Of a DNA stretch of 21,637 nucleotides, positions 1 to 8,840 are shown piece after piece. The stretch covers positions 18,279 to 39,915 of the forward strand of contig MPNW01000770.1 in assembly GCA_011800805.1 (NCBI GenBank), read 5' to 3'. The DNA is from Hirudo medicinalis. Taxonomy: Eukaryota; Annelida; Clitellata; Hirudinida; Hirudinidae. The number at the start of each line of letters is the position of its first letter. Within the stretch, counting starts at the first letter, position 1. Below the pieces are notes generated by a model. It saw nothing but the letters and a program-made list of their open reading frames with translations, ran no database searches and was not told the DNA's origin. The translations under genes and the position numbers were made by a program.

Positions 1-187
1 GGCGTGTTTGCTTTCGTTCGTTGAGAAAAATTATAAATGCAAGTTTTGCAACCTCTTTAAGTCAACAACACCAACTCAACCTAATAACGGCTGTTTGATT
101 CATCTTAGGTGCTTCGAACCTAAATTCGACCACGAATGAATCCTTGAAGAAAAGATCAACACGACCAATTAAGTGCTAAAAGATTAT

Positions 188-211
188 TTTATTGGAAAAA
201 CATTCTTTATT
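188..211 (-). terminator. Candidate polyadenylation signals of the receptor gene
   Basis: Two AATAAA hexamers on the minus strand (plus-strand TTTATT at 206-211 and 188-193) lie about 190-210 nt downstream of the receptor stop codon at 397. The rest of 1-396 is AT-rich with no coding signal that I can see, so it is probably 3' UTR and downstream flank. Confidence 0.4.
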
Positions 212-396
212 ATTACGATAGAATGAAATTTGCATTTGGAAAAACACAAAACAAATTCTCTTAAATCGTTAATAATAATTAACCAATGAAGTGAAGATTT
301 AATAAAGTTGGCTTGTTTTTGTCGAGGTAGATCATCTACGGAATTTCTTGCGCCAGTATATTATGCAACTAAAAAAAGATAAAAGGAGAGGTTAGT

Positions 397-1403
397 TTAA
401 TTAAAGTGTAATTTGTCAATCAAACCAATGACTAACAGACACATTGTGAGTATGAACATCGCGAGACAGAGAATTATTCCGATATATATTAGCAAATTTA
501 AGAGTCCACTCTCTTCAGCTTCGTAGAAATTAACATCACGTCATTACAATGTAACGGTATTACAATTTTCTAACTATTATGGAAATTTTCTAGAGTTAGG
601 AAATTCGAAATTGTTTATGCAATATCCTACTCGACATAATTCCTCACTTGAACACTAATCTCTAATCATCTTTAATCATCCGACGAAATTTTTTATGACA
701 TGGTGCTTATGTATTGCTATTGGTGATATTAAGACAATGCTCAATGTGTAATCATAAAATATTTATCGTCTTCAGGCCTAACCTAATAAACCTATTTCTT
801 CCTATTTCTTAATGTTTTTTTGATCGATTAATTTGTAAAAATTTGATGGATGGCTAATACGATGGAACTGAGAAAGTATAAATTAACATAAATTGAAATT
901 AATGGGTCATTACCCACGCAAGTGTTGTTTACATTCTCATAGCCTTCAAAACACAGGCATTCGTATGTGTCATTAATTTCCAAACAAGACGAGATAGCGA
1001 GGTTGCAAGGATCAAAGTCGCATATTTTGGTAACTGAATAATATTGGCGTTTAATAATACCATTATTGCAATAATTCTAATATTATAATAATAATAATAT
1101 TAATATGATCATCATTATTAATATTGTTATCAGTATTACTATTATTATTGTTGTTATTATTATTATTATATCATGTTAAAAAATTGACTAAGCATTTCAT
1201 GCTACATTTCCCACGGTGACATCTGCTGAATTCAAAGCGAGAATCGACATGTCAAGTACTTCGTTCAAGGCAGTGTTCACCAGCAAATCCTTCTTCACAA
1301 CCATCGATGCAATCTCCGTGCATGTCGTAATTGCCAATACAATGAAATAACTTGGAGCATTCCAGGGGGACCTCTTGACTAGTCTCATCCCTATACCTGC
1401 AAG
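397..1403 (-). CDS. Receptor module 3: two EGF-like domains, transmembrane helix and C-terminus
   Basis: Exon 1403-1260 encodes an MEGF/laminin-style EGF unit: LECSKLFHC, then HGDCIDGCEEGFAGEHC. Exon 1033-914 encodes a second EGF-like unit (KICDFDPCN, SSCLEINDTYECLC, FEGYENVNNTCV) and is a symmetrical phase 1-1 exon, typical of EGF modules. Exon 518-397 gives AEESG followed by about 29 hydrophobic residues (LLNLLIYIGIILCLAMF...), then DKLHFN and a TAA stop. The short tail argues against its own signalling motif. The first-exon acceptor is uncertain: 1403, 1396 and 1373 all keep frame, and only 1403 and 1373 match the phase of the WSC2 donor at 3474. AATAAA signals on this strand lie about 190-210 bp past the stop. 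Confidence 0.68.
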
Positions 1404-3312
1404 CTAATAAGTTCAATTTCTCCATTTAATAATACTGATAAAAAGAAGAATAAGAATCTGGCCATGGCATGGATTTATTACAAGAAAGCTTTTGATAGTG
1501 CGCCTCATTCCTGGATTGTGACATCATCCAATATGTACCGTGTTCGGAACAAAATTACGATTTGTGGAATATTCACTGAGAGATTGGAAAGCTGATCTCA
1601 TGCTATATCATCAGTCGGGTTACACAAAAACTGATAAAATTAGCATTAAGACAGGCATCTTCCAAGGTGACTCTCTCTCTCGCCCCTCCTTTTGTGTTTA
1701 GCTAACATACTCAATAGATAAAACATAAGGTATAAAATGGAATCAAATCAGCAAATGTCACTTTTACTTTACATGACTTAAAAATATTTACCAGAACTGA
1801 GGCCCATCTCAGTAAAGTCTTATTTCATTTCATAGCAACAACCATCACTGATGATATTAGCATGGAGTTCGGCTTAGACAAGTGTGCCATTGCTATAATG
1901 AAGGGTGGCAAACAAATCAAAAGCCAAAATATGCCAATATAAAGCTTCGACGAAGAGGCGGCATACAAATACCTCGGTATTGATGAGAATAGTGGTATTC
2001 AACACTCTGCGGTAAATGAGAAAATAGCCAAGGAATATTATCGCAGAGTGCGTCTCATTCTCAGATCAAAATTGAATTATAAAAACAAATTATCGGCGAT
2101 AAATGTTTTGGAATTTCAAATGGCAGTTCAGGACCAGACACTCAATACCAGATACTATCAACGTAAGACCTTAAAGAAGCAGATCGATGGCAATTGCAGT
2201 CTATGGCAAGTCCCAAGAAACCGTAAGCCACATAACGGCAGGTAGCACGGTGCATCAACTTAATATTTGCACCGACATAACAGGTTGGCCAGCTATGTTC
2301 ATTGGGTATTATGCCGTGAGCTAGGTTGTTAAGTTCCTAAGAAATGGTATGAACACACACCCCGAAGTGTGATAAATATAAATCATCCTGTGGGACTACT
2401 CAATAATCACGGACAGAAAAATCTTAGCCAACAGACCTGACGTTGTCATCCACGACCGAAAATCCAAGACTTGTATGCTAATTGATGTTTCTGTCCCTGA
2501 CGATAAAAACATCGCGCTTAAAGAAGCTGAAAAAATAGCAAGTACAAGGATTTCGAGGACGCAATTAACCGGATTTGGAATGTGACAACCAAGGTCGTCC
2601 CGGTGGTCGTAGGAGCAAAGACTTCGCAAAAGGAGTGGAGTTGATACCAGGACATCCCAAGGTTTCGGAGATTCAAAAAAATCTCATTGTTGGGCACTGC
2701 TCACATTTTACGGAAAGTGCTTGGATGAATCACTAAGAGTACTGGTAGCGCTCCGGATTCATCCTTCACCGGCTGGAAAGCCGAGAAGAATAATGTGAAA
2801 ATTCATTATAATAATAATATAATAATGAATATATATAATAATATTATTATATTATTAATAATTAAGTAATAGTATTAATAAAAATTATTATTAATTATTA
2901 ATTAATAATAGTAATTATTAATTCATTTATAATATTACTAATAAATTTAAAATTAAAATTATAATTAAATTATTAAAAAAAAGAAAAGATTATTATATAT
3001 TATATTATTATTATATATTACATAATTATATATTACAATTATATTATATTATATAATAAATTTAAATATTATTAAATTAATTAAAATATTATAATATATA
3101 ATTATCGGACTCGTGGACATATTTAGCCTTAGATGGAGTTTACCACCCGGTTTTGGGCTGCAATCTCAAACAACCCGACTCCTGAATCGAGCCCTAGAGG
3201 CCTGACACCCGCTCTGGGCAAAGCCCCAATCAGAGGGACGCGAAGAGAAAGCACCTAGGCTCGATTCGAACACCACAGTTCCAAACCCGATGGAGAAAGA
3301 TTATGTAATAAC

Positions 3313-3391
<79 letters not shown>

Positions 3392-3647
3392 TAATAATAA
3401 TATAATATAATAATAATAATAGATTTATAAATGTATTTAAGTTGGAGCACAGAACATAATTTAAGTTAAATACTTGAATATACTGTGATATAATCATCAT
3501 AAGCACAGTACATGGTTGGGTCATATTTGCATGAACCCCTGCACCGATATTGTACATCCCCTTCAGGCCATGTCGATCCCAAGAATAACGCTAAATTTTC
3601 ATCTGCATCGAAGCATTTGCAATAAGCCGGATCCTAAAATAAATTGA

Positions 3648-3689
<42 letters not shown>

Positions 3690-6600
3690 CATCAACAAAT
3701 TACCCGCAAAGCTGCAAACTCATAATCGTCACAACGTTCCAAACACGTTGCAACTGAGATGTCCTTGTAGTACGGAAGTTCAAAAGGAAAATTCTCACAC
3801 GTCCTTGCATAAGGGAGTGGTACAAAACCTAAATTAACAAAAAATATAAATAACACGTTATTAAATGTCATATTTCTCCTTTTTTTTCTTGACGAGTGTT
3901 GTCTCAGAAAATACTTACTGAAATAAAGAGAATAACCCTCTTTCCCTCCACAATTTCTGATGCCATCGATGCATTTCTTGTTGCATGCTTTTCCCGGAAG
4001 TTCCTCTAAACTAGCAGTATTACTGATGCAGCCACATACATCTTCCTTTGAAATATTTTANCACAATTTCTGATGCCATCGATGCATTTCTTGTTGCATG
4101 CTTTTCCCGGAAGTTCCTCTAAACTAGCAGTATTACTGATGCAGCCACATACATCTTCCTTTGAAATATTTTACATGTTACATATTCATTCAGGTTTTCA
4201 GTTCCAAAGTTGATCGGATTATTCATTTTAATATTTTCTTTATTTATTAACTTTTTTTAAACCGGCTTCGCCAGTCAAACTCATTTTTATCCATTATAAT
4301 TAATTTTATTATTTACGTCCTTTAAATTCAGCCAGTTACTTCCACTCAGAAAAGTGGGCTATTAGGACGGTGCTCCCCCCAACGGGACTCGAACCCGTGC
4401 TGCCGTCGTGAGAGGCGAGGTCTCAAATATTAGACCTTGCTCTTGAGTTTAAAGCTGGTATGCGATTTAGGAAAAGTTGGAAAGTTGGAAAGTTGAAAAT
4501 TGAAAATAGCAACAGTTGACCTACGAATGGCACAGAGAATGACGTGTGCAAATTTCAAGTCGCTATCGTTCACAGTTTGGAAGGAGTTCTTGGGACAGAC
4601 AGTCATACACATGTAGTTTTTGTTTTATATTATAGATTTATTCACAGACACTAATCGAAAGATCTTATTTTACTCCATCCATTTGTTCGAAAAGCCATTC
4701 CTCGATTGAGCATGCAAAGGTAAAAAGTCAAAAATTTTATTTTTAGACACAAAAAAGTTATTTAATATGAAATTATATTTCCATTTTTCTCTATTATTTC
4801 AAAACATCTTTTGTCCATCGACAAAATTAATTTATAAAGTCTGTTTCCAGATTATTCCAAGAAGTCCTGATAGTATCTTCCAACTTTGATTTAGAATTAA
4901 ATTGTCTTCCATCTCTGTAGACCAGTCTTGACAACTTACACCAAGCATTTTCAATTGGATTGAGGTCAGAAGAAAGAGCTGGCCAACCCAAAACGTTTAT
5001 GTTTCTCTCTTGGAAAAGAGTCCTCGTCAGTTTGGAAGAATGGATTGGAGAGTTTTCCTGCTGAAATACATAATTAGTACCGTATATCCTCTCAGCAAAA
5101 GGCAGGAGATGAGATTATTTTCCAACACTTTGATTGATTTTTGCTTTCCTTATAGAAAGTCTAGATCAGTGAGACCATCATGTGAAATTCCTGTCCAAAT
5201 AATGACCGTTCCAGCTTTATGATTTCTGCTGTAAAATGGTCCGTCTAGATTGAATTTTTTTCAGAAAAAATTATGTTGGTCTACTCTATTTGATAACATT
5301 GGTTTGGCCCACTGAACTCTGGCAATTTTGTGATGTTCTTGCAGAGCTGGAACCTTCGATTTCTTCATATTTTAAAATCTTGCTCGCATTTAAGTAATTT
5401 GTTACTGTATTCTTAAAAACAGTTAAATTTAACTCTGCTCTTAGCTGGTTGGCAGAAAATTTATTCTACGATGCTCTCATCATCAGGCGTCTCTCCTGTT
5501 TGGTAAACAATTTCGTCTTCCTTCACGGAGATTTCTTGATTCCATAGTATTCAAGGAGCATTCAAATAATTAGAAATAATATTTATGGACCTGCTGAGCT
5601 CTTTAGCAATCCTCGATCTTGAATAATTGGCTTTCCTGAAGGCTTCAATCATCTCTTATCATTTTCGGACAGTATTTAACTTCTGTCCATCACTAAATTA
5701 TTATTAATAAACTAAAAAAAAAAATTCCTTAAATGCATCATGTTTACATAACACAGAAACCTACTTTGAAGTTGGTTTGTACCTTGTGAATATACTTTAT
5801 AGCTCATATGCAAGCCATTTCTATCTATTTGGGACGGTCCAAAAACACATTTTTCGTAATTTACGAGTTTTAATTATTCTAGGAAGTTCAAATTTTACAA
5901 GATGTTCTACATGTGGTAAAGACCTAATGTCCAAATTTGAATAAATTCCATTGTTTGATTTCTATGAGAAATTTGTAAAAAATATGCTTTTCCTATCTGT
6001 ATTGGACGGAGAAATGTAGAAAATACTATGTTCACTTAATTTCAAGAAAATTGGTAGAGTCTTAAATTAGCTTAATGTAGACTGGACAATAACTAGAATG
6101 GCATCTATCAGGGGTAACATTGACAAATAATGTCTTGATTAATTTATGAGGCAATCATCAGCAAAATACGAATTTACTTTCATCCCAACGAATACAAAGT
6201 TTTCTGCGCGACACTTTTCCATGCACTTTGTCCAATTCCGTTCCAGCCTGTGTTTAAGTCCCGCAATAGTATAGCAACCATGATATATCAAAGGGATATT
6301 CATATGTAAAACTCCTAAGAATTTTATTTAAAAAAATAAGTTTGGGATGTTTTCACTGGTAAAATATTAAAAGTTATCAGTTAATCAATTAAATAGTGCA
6401 ACTTAAACATTATCGGGTAACAACTCATGAATTAAGTTTAACTATTTAGCCGATCTTTTGAGTGCCTTATGTATCCGAATGGGAGGCACTTTTTAAACGA
6501 TCTACCATTTATATACCCGAGGGCGCTCCCTGGTGGTACAGGCTGGGTTGCGAACATGACACATTACTACTGTTGCTATTACGACCGCAGGAATTAACGC

Positions 6601-8112
6601 AACCCATTCGGCCAACCTGCGAGCCGATGATTTAGTGATTGCACGTGTCCATTGGTGCGCGCGTTAATTATACATAAAGAGTTTTGAATTTGAAAACGCT
6701 CTACTACTGAAGAACTCCTACCATGGGGAGGTCTACAATATTGCCGTATTTAGCGATTCACTAAGTGTTGTTCAATTTTTAATGAATTGCATTATTGCAC
6801 ATTCCAAATATTGATTTGGTTAGTTTTACCGATCGAGTGAACTTCAACTTCAGCAAGATGGATACCAATGTTCTTGATAAAAACCAAGTGAACATTCGTA
6901 GCTTTCAAGGTCTTGGGTTTGCAATTAAGTCTCATGGTAAGACCGGACCCGTTGATCTTCGTGCGACCAGAATACAATCCGCAGTTCTCACTCACGTGCT
7001 CGTCAGAAAGTTGGACAGAGAAAAAATCTAGTTCCTCTTGAAGATTGTCTATGACAAGTGCGTAAACAATATTGATTGAGACGTACCAGAAACTAAATTT
7101 CCAATGTTTCAAGTATGATTATATTTTAAATTTATATAATTGTTATTTTAAAATATGTCCTTTCTAAAACTGCGGAAAATCATAACAGAAGAACCAAAAC
7201 GGGGAGAGCAGAAAAACGAAGATGCAAAATGCATTATTTTTCAAAGCAATATTTTTGTGCACAAAATAAATGGGTTATGCATTATTTCTGGATAGGGTTA
7301 GAGTTAGCTTTCCTTTAATAAAAAATTTGTAATTCATAATTACATGAATTTATAAATGAGTAATAAGGATTTTATTCCGCCGAAAGCCCCTGTCGTGAAT
7401 AACAAAAAATCACTTTTGTGAAAACCATTAATATTTTTCGCCGCATAATTATATTATAAAAAATTATTAAGTTAAATGGTTATAAATTCCAACCTTCAAC
7501 TCCGTAGAGTATGACGTAATTTACGTAATAGTGTCCATTCAATGTAATCATCAACTCCGTTGAAGTTAAGCAGACCATCGTCATACTTAAGATGCTTGTC
7601 TTGTCGCCATCATTCAAATTACGAGGTATTTCCTCTCCGCAAAATTCTAATTTTATAATAAGCAAGTTTTCGCTATCGACATCTGTAATTCAATTATTAT
7701 CATCATCGTCGTCGTCGTCATCGACATCATCATAATTAACTGTCTATGTTTAATTAGCAATTGGACTACGTAATAGACCATGTCTATCAAAACTCCAGAT
7801 GGAGAAATAATAACGTGCATCGTGTTTGCCACGGTGATTGGAGAAGTGACGGGCAAAGGACAACTCAAGGGTAAAGACTTTTGTCAGTTCTGCAGAGTTT
7901 TCCAGGTTCATGAGGTAGGATTAGGGGAAGGGCAAGATTGGGGTAGGGTTAGGGATGGAATTAGGTAGCAAAAGTCGTTACCTGTGAGATTGCTTGTGTC
8001 CGTCACTTGGCCAACAATCGCTTGCCACAGCCAGTAAGTAAGGTATGAGTGACTTACCCCAAAGTATTTGAGAGAAGTATATTAAGCCGATTGTTGTGTA
8101 AAAATGTATCAT
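397..8112 (-). CDS. Receptor-like protein: signal peptide, FTP lectin-like domain, 2 WSC, 2 EGF, TM helix (10 exons)
   Basis: Exons on the minus strand: 8112-8058, 7646-7494, 7048-6830, 6314-6178, 4045-3919, 3828-3704, 3633-3474, 1403-1260, 1033-914, 518-397. Every junction is GT-AG and phases match, giving 1362 nt, or 453 aa plus stop. Order: hydrophobic N-terminus (1-18), FTP/F5-8C-like domain (about 26-140), WSC1 (about 150-231), WSC2 (about 235-326), EGF-like (about 330-373 and 375-413), one transmembrane helix (about 419-447), six-residue tail. WSC and FTP domains bind carbohydrate in other proteins, so a cell-surface recognition role is inferred. Weakest points are the first exon and the join 3633-3474 to 1403-1260: the WSC2 exon can also run to a stop at 3466, and in-frame acceptors at 1396 and 1373 compete. 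If that join is wrong, these are two neighbouring genes. The 4045-3919 exon sits in a suspect assembly duplication. Mobile elements lie only in its introns. Confidence 0.6.
1075..1170. repeat. Imperfect (TAA)n/(ATT)n tract
   Basis: Degenerate trinucleotide repeat of TAA/ATT type in the intron between the two EGF exons of the minus-strand gene. Interruptions such as ATCATC and TTGTTG show that it is old. Confidence 0.8.
1455..2775 (+). mobile_element. Decayed RLE-type LINE (R2/NeSL-like) reverse transcriptase relic
   Basis: Translation in shifting plus frames shows ordered fragments of a non-LTR polyprotein. At 1464 is MAWIYYKKAFDSAPHSWI (RT motif A; the usual catalytic Asp is Tyr here). At about 1650 is GIFQGDSLS (motif B region). 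At about 1770 a YM..LKIF stretch is what remains of YMDD (motif C), broken by a small deletion. From 1860 follow MEFGLDKCAIAIMKGGK and AAYKYLGIDE, and at 2048 an RLILRSKLNYKNK stretch. At 2409-2546 is a PD-x14-D segment (NRPDVVIHDRKS, then LIDVSVPDDKN and ALKEAEK), like the restriction-like endonuclease at the C-terminus of these elements. At about 2590-2730 are VVPVVVGA and LLGTAHILRKVLG, a conserved tail. Many stops and frameshifts make it non-functional. It lies antisense in a receptor intron. Confidence 0.82.
2806..3102. repeat. Very AT-rich low-complexity tract
   Basis: About 300 bp composed almost only of A and T in TAAT/ATTA/TATA arrangements, between the LINE relic and the 28S rRNA fragment. 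No gene is visible in it. Confidence 0.85.
3103..3255 (-). pseudogene. 28S rRNA fragment (D2-flanking region), pseudogene
   Basis: The minus strand carries GAGTCGGGTTGTTTGAGATT, then GCAGCCCAAA, GGGTGGTAAACTCCATCTAA and GGCTAAATATGTCCACGAGT, ending CCGATA. This is the highly conserved 28S block just downstream of expansion segment D2. Upstream, GCTTTGCCCAGAGCGGGTGT and CAGGCC continue the resemblance. The fragment is about 150 bp, ends abruptly in AT-rich DNA and has a few substitutions from the consensus I remember, so it is a dispersed rDNA piece rather than a working rRNA gene. The upstream edge near 3255 is uncertain. Confidence 0.8.
3314..3420. repeat. (AAT)n microsatellite
   Basis: Long nearly pure AAT/TAA repeat, interrupted by AACAAT and TATAATATAA near its right end. 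It lies in the intron after the WSC2 exon. The poly-Ile open frame across it on the minus strand is an artefact. Confidence 0.97.
3466..6314 (-). CDS. Receptor module 2: two tandem WSC domains
   Basis: Each WSC domain is split by a phase-0 intron after its first half. WSC1: exon 6314-6178 (IYHGCYTIAGL..., TKCMEKC, FVFVGMK) joins exon 4045-3919 (EDVCGC, KACNKKC, NCGGKEGYSLYF). WSC2: exon 3828-3704 (ARTCENF..., ATCLERCDDYEFAALR) joins exon 3633-3474 (DPAYCKCF, YRCRGSC, MYCAYDDYITVY). Each copy shows the eight cysteines of the family; WSC1 keeps the CGG and Y/F-rich end, while WSC2 has CAYDD instead of CGG. WSC domains occur in polycystins, fungal exoglucanases and yeast stress sensors and are thought to bind glycans. 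The long intron between the two WSC1 halves holds a SINE and the Tc1 element. Reading on past 3474 without splicing reaches a stop at 3466. Confidence 0.75.
3648..3689. repeat. (ATT)n microsatellite
   Basis: Near-pure ATT repeat inside the short intron that splits the WSC2 domain. Confidence 0.95.
3949..4173. repeat. 112-bp perfect direct repeat around a single N
   Basis: Positions 3949-4060 and 4062-4173 are identical over 112 bp and are separated only by the N at 4061. The repeated block contains most of the second-half WSC1 exon and its acceptor. Perfect identity with a one-base gap between the copies is the usual trace of two contig ends that overlap but were joined instead of merged. 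A recent tandem exon duplication is the less likely alternative. Confidence 0.93.
4251..4440 (-). mobile_element. tRNA-derived SINE, family 2, minus copy
   Basis: On the minus strand, a Pol III B-box-like sequence GCACGGGTTCGAGTCCCG (4383-4400) is followed by a GGGGGGAGCACC segment, about 110 bp of body and the tail GACTGGCGAAGCCGGTTTAA running into an A-rich end (about 4252-4276). The tail forms a small CTGGC/GCCGG hairpin. The same B box, AGCACC segment and hairpin tail occur at 13590-13715 on the plus strand. The A box is not clear. It lies in the intron between the two WSC1 half exons. Confidence 0.75.
4729..5856 (-). mobile_element. Tc1/mariner element with dead transposase
   Basis: The minus strand between about 5690 and 4780 encodes broken Tc1-type transposase in order. 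Seen are an N-terminal helix-turn-helix region (EAFRKANYSRSRIAKELS), then NKFSANQLRAEL, NLDGPFYSRNHKAG and a GTVIIWTG strand. These are followed by ERIYGTNYVFQQENSPIHSS (the second catalytic Asp of QQDN is Glu here), NVLGWPALSSDLNPIENAW (the DLNPIE catalytic block) and a C-terminal MDKRCFEIIEKNG. Several frameshifts and stops make it inactive. Imperfect inverted ends of about 22 bp (4729-4750 versus 5835-5856, 15 of 22 matching, sharing TTTTT and GGAC/AGAC) probably mark the termini and give a length near 1.1 kb, normal for the family. The plus-strand ORF at 5010 is its shadow. Confidence 0.85.
5857..6177. other. Intron sequence, nothing recognised
   Basis: AT-rich intron segment of the receptor gene between the Tc1 end and the first-half WSC1 exon. 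I see no coding signal or repeat. Confidence 0.5.
6490..6630 (-). mobile_element. tRNA-derived SINE, family 1, minus copy
   Basis: The minus strand has an A box TGGCCGAATGG (6604-6614) and a B box GTTCGCAACCC (6545-6555) about 48 nt apart, a normal tRNA-like spacing. They are followed by CAGCCTGTACC, GGAGCGCC and TATATAAATGG. The same modules are at 10310-10460 on the plus strand. It lies in the receptor intron between the FTP and WSC1 exons, in the same orientation as the gene. Confidence 0.8.
6830..8112 (-). CDS. Receptor module 1: signal peptide exon and FTP (F-type lectin / F5-8C-like) domain exons
   Basis: Exon 8112-8058 starts MIHFYTTIGLIYFSQILW, a signal-peptide-like stretch ending in phase 1 at a strong GTAAGT donor. 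Exon 7646-7494 gives the first half of the domain, with NLNDGDKTS, a central VCL and YYVNYVILYGVE, which fits the family pattern DGD...C.T...Y.V..V.iynr. Exon 7048-6830 gives the second half: DNLQEELDFFSVQLSDE, then an ENCGLYSG segment and the closing LAEVEVHSI, matching the family ending L.EVEV. Both introns are phase 1, as is usual for shuffled extracellular modules. The Arg residues of the canonical fucose-binding motif (R-x-D-x4-R/K) are absent: the aligned stretch reads V-E-D-NLQE-E. Sugar binding, if any, may therefore differ. The domain call is firm; the signal exon is tentative because it rests on phase and hydrophobicity alone. Confidence 0.68.
7049..7493. other. Intron within the FTP domain
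   Basis: AT-rich intron of the minus-strand gene, phase 1, between the two FTP half exons. No other feature seen. Confidence 0.55.
7647..8057. other. First intron of the receptor gene
   Basis: Proposed first intron. It includes a short ATC/GTC-rich stretch (about 7695-7735) and GGGTAGGGTTAGGG near 7940. The open frames here on both strands show no recognisable protein and overlap each other, so I do not call them genes. Confidence 0.4.
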
Positions 8113-8840
8113 TTAAATTGATTTCGCGCGAATATATTCTTTAAATAAAATAATGAAATTCCAACCCTTGTTGTTCAACTTTATTTATGTTACATTGATG
8201 ACGTTTCGGTGAGTCTCCATTGAGTCAAATATTTAAAATTATGGAAAAGTCGTAAATTTTGACTTATTTATTATTTCATTAAAAATTTTGCATTCTTCAA
8301 CCACAACGTGTGAATGCATCAAGTCATAACTTTTGTGCGAGAATGCGCTCATTCGTTGGATTTAAACGTCGTATATGATTGAACATAATAATAATATTAA
8401 TGTAATATTATGGTAGAATGGTTAGACTTTAATTTATCTCGAACGCTTTTATGACTAAGTTAGTCCGATACTATATTCTCTAAAAATAATATTTTGGAAC
8501 ATAGCTAACTTATGTAATTTTTTACTTAAATTGATATAAATAATAGATAATTTAATTAACATTATGTTTACGATTAAATCGCGACGTTATTGTTAGGCAC
8601 TGATTAAATTTTATATTTGTTTTTATTTTAAATTAACTAGTTAAAATTTCAATAACCCGGAGATAAAATAATAATTAGCCAACTCAATAGTGACCCAACA
8701 ATTATTTCTTATTTACATTTACATCGTCATATGATTGGGTTCGATAGTATTTAAGACGGAGTTTTCGGAGTTTCAAGGCGACTTTTCGAGAGTTATTTCT
8801 GCTGTCGAAGAAAGTTGAGATTTGGCGACGTATCACAAAA
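8113..8840. promoter_or_regulatory. Shared intergenic region between divergent genes
   Basis: The 728 bp between the minus-strand receptor ATG (8112) and the plus-strand cathepsin F ATG (8841). A TATA-like TATTTAAG at 8748-8755, about 90 bp before the cathepsin ATG, with ATTGG (inverted CCAAT) at about 8734-8738, is a plausible core promoter for the protease. I find no equally clear element for the receptor. A bidirectional promoter is inferred from layout only. Confidence 0.35.

Noticed and set aside
3255..3557. Minus-strand 100-aa ORF with a long poly-Ile run
   Set aside because: It is the translation of the (AAT)n microsatellite joined to the wrong frame of the WSC2 exon.
4383..4440. Possible tRNA gene on the minus strand (perfect B-box-like sequence)
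   Set aside because: No clear A box, no acceptor-stem pairing that I can find, and the flanking body and tail match the family 2 SINE.
5010..5222. Plus-strand 70-aa ORF
   Set aside because: Antisense shadow of the Tc1 transposase on the minus strand.
7780..7968. Plus-strand ORF starting MSIKTPDGEIITC
   Set aside because: No recognisable family, overlaps an equally long minus-strand ORF, and ends in G-rich low-complexity sequence.
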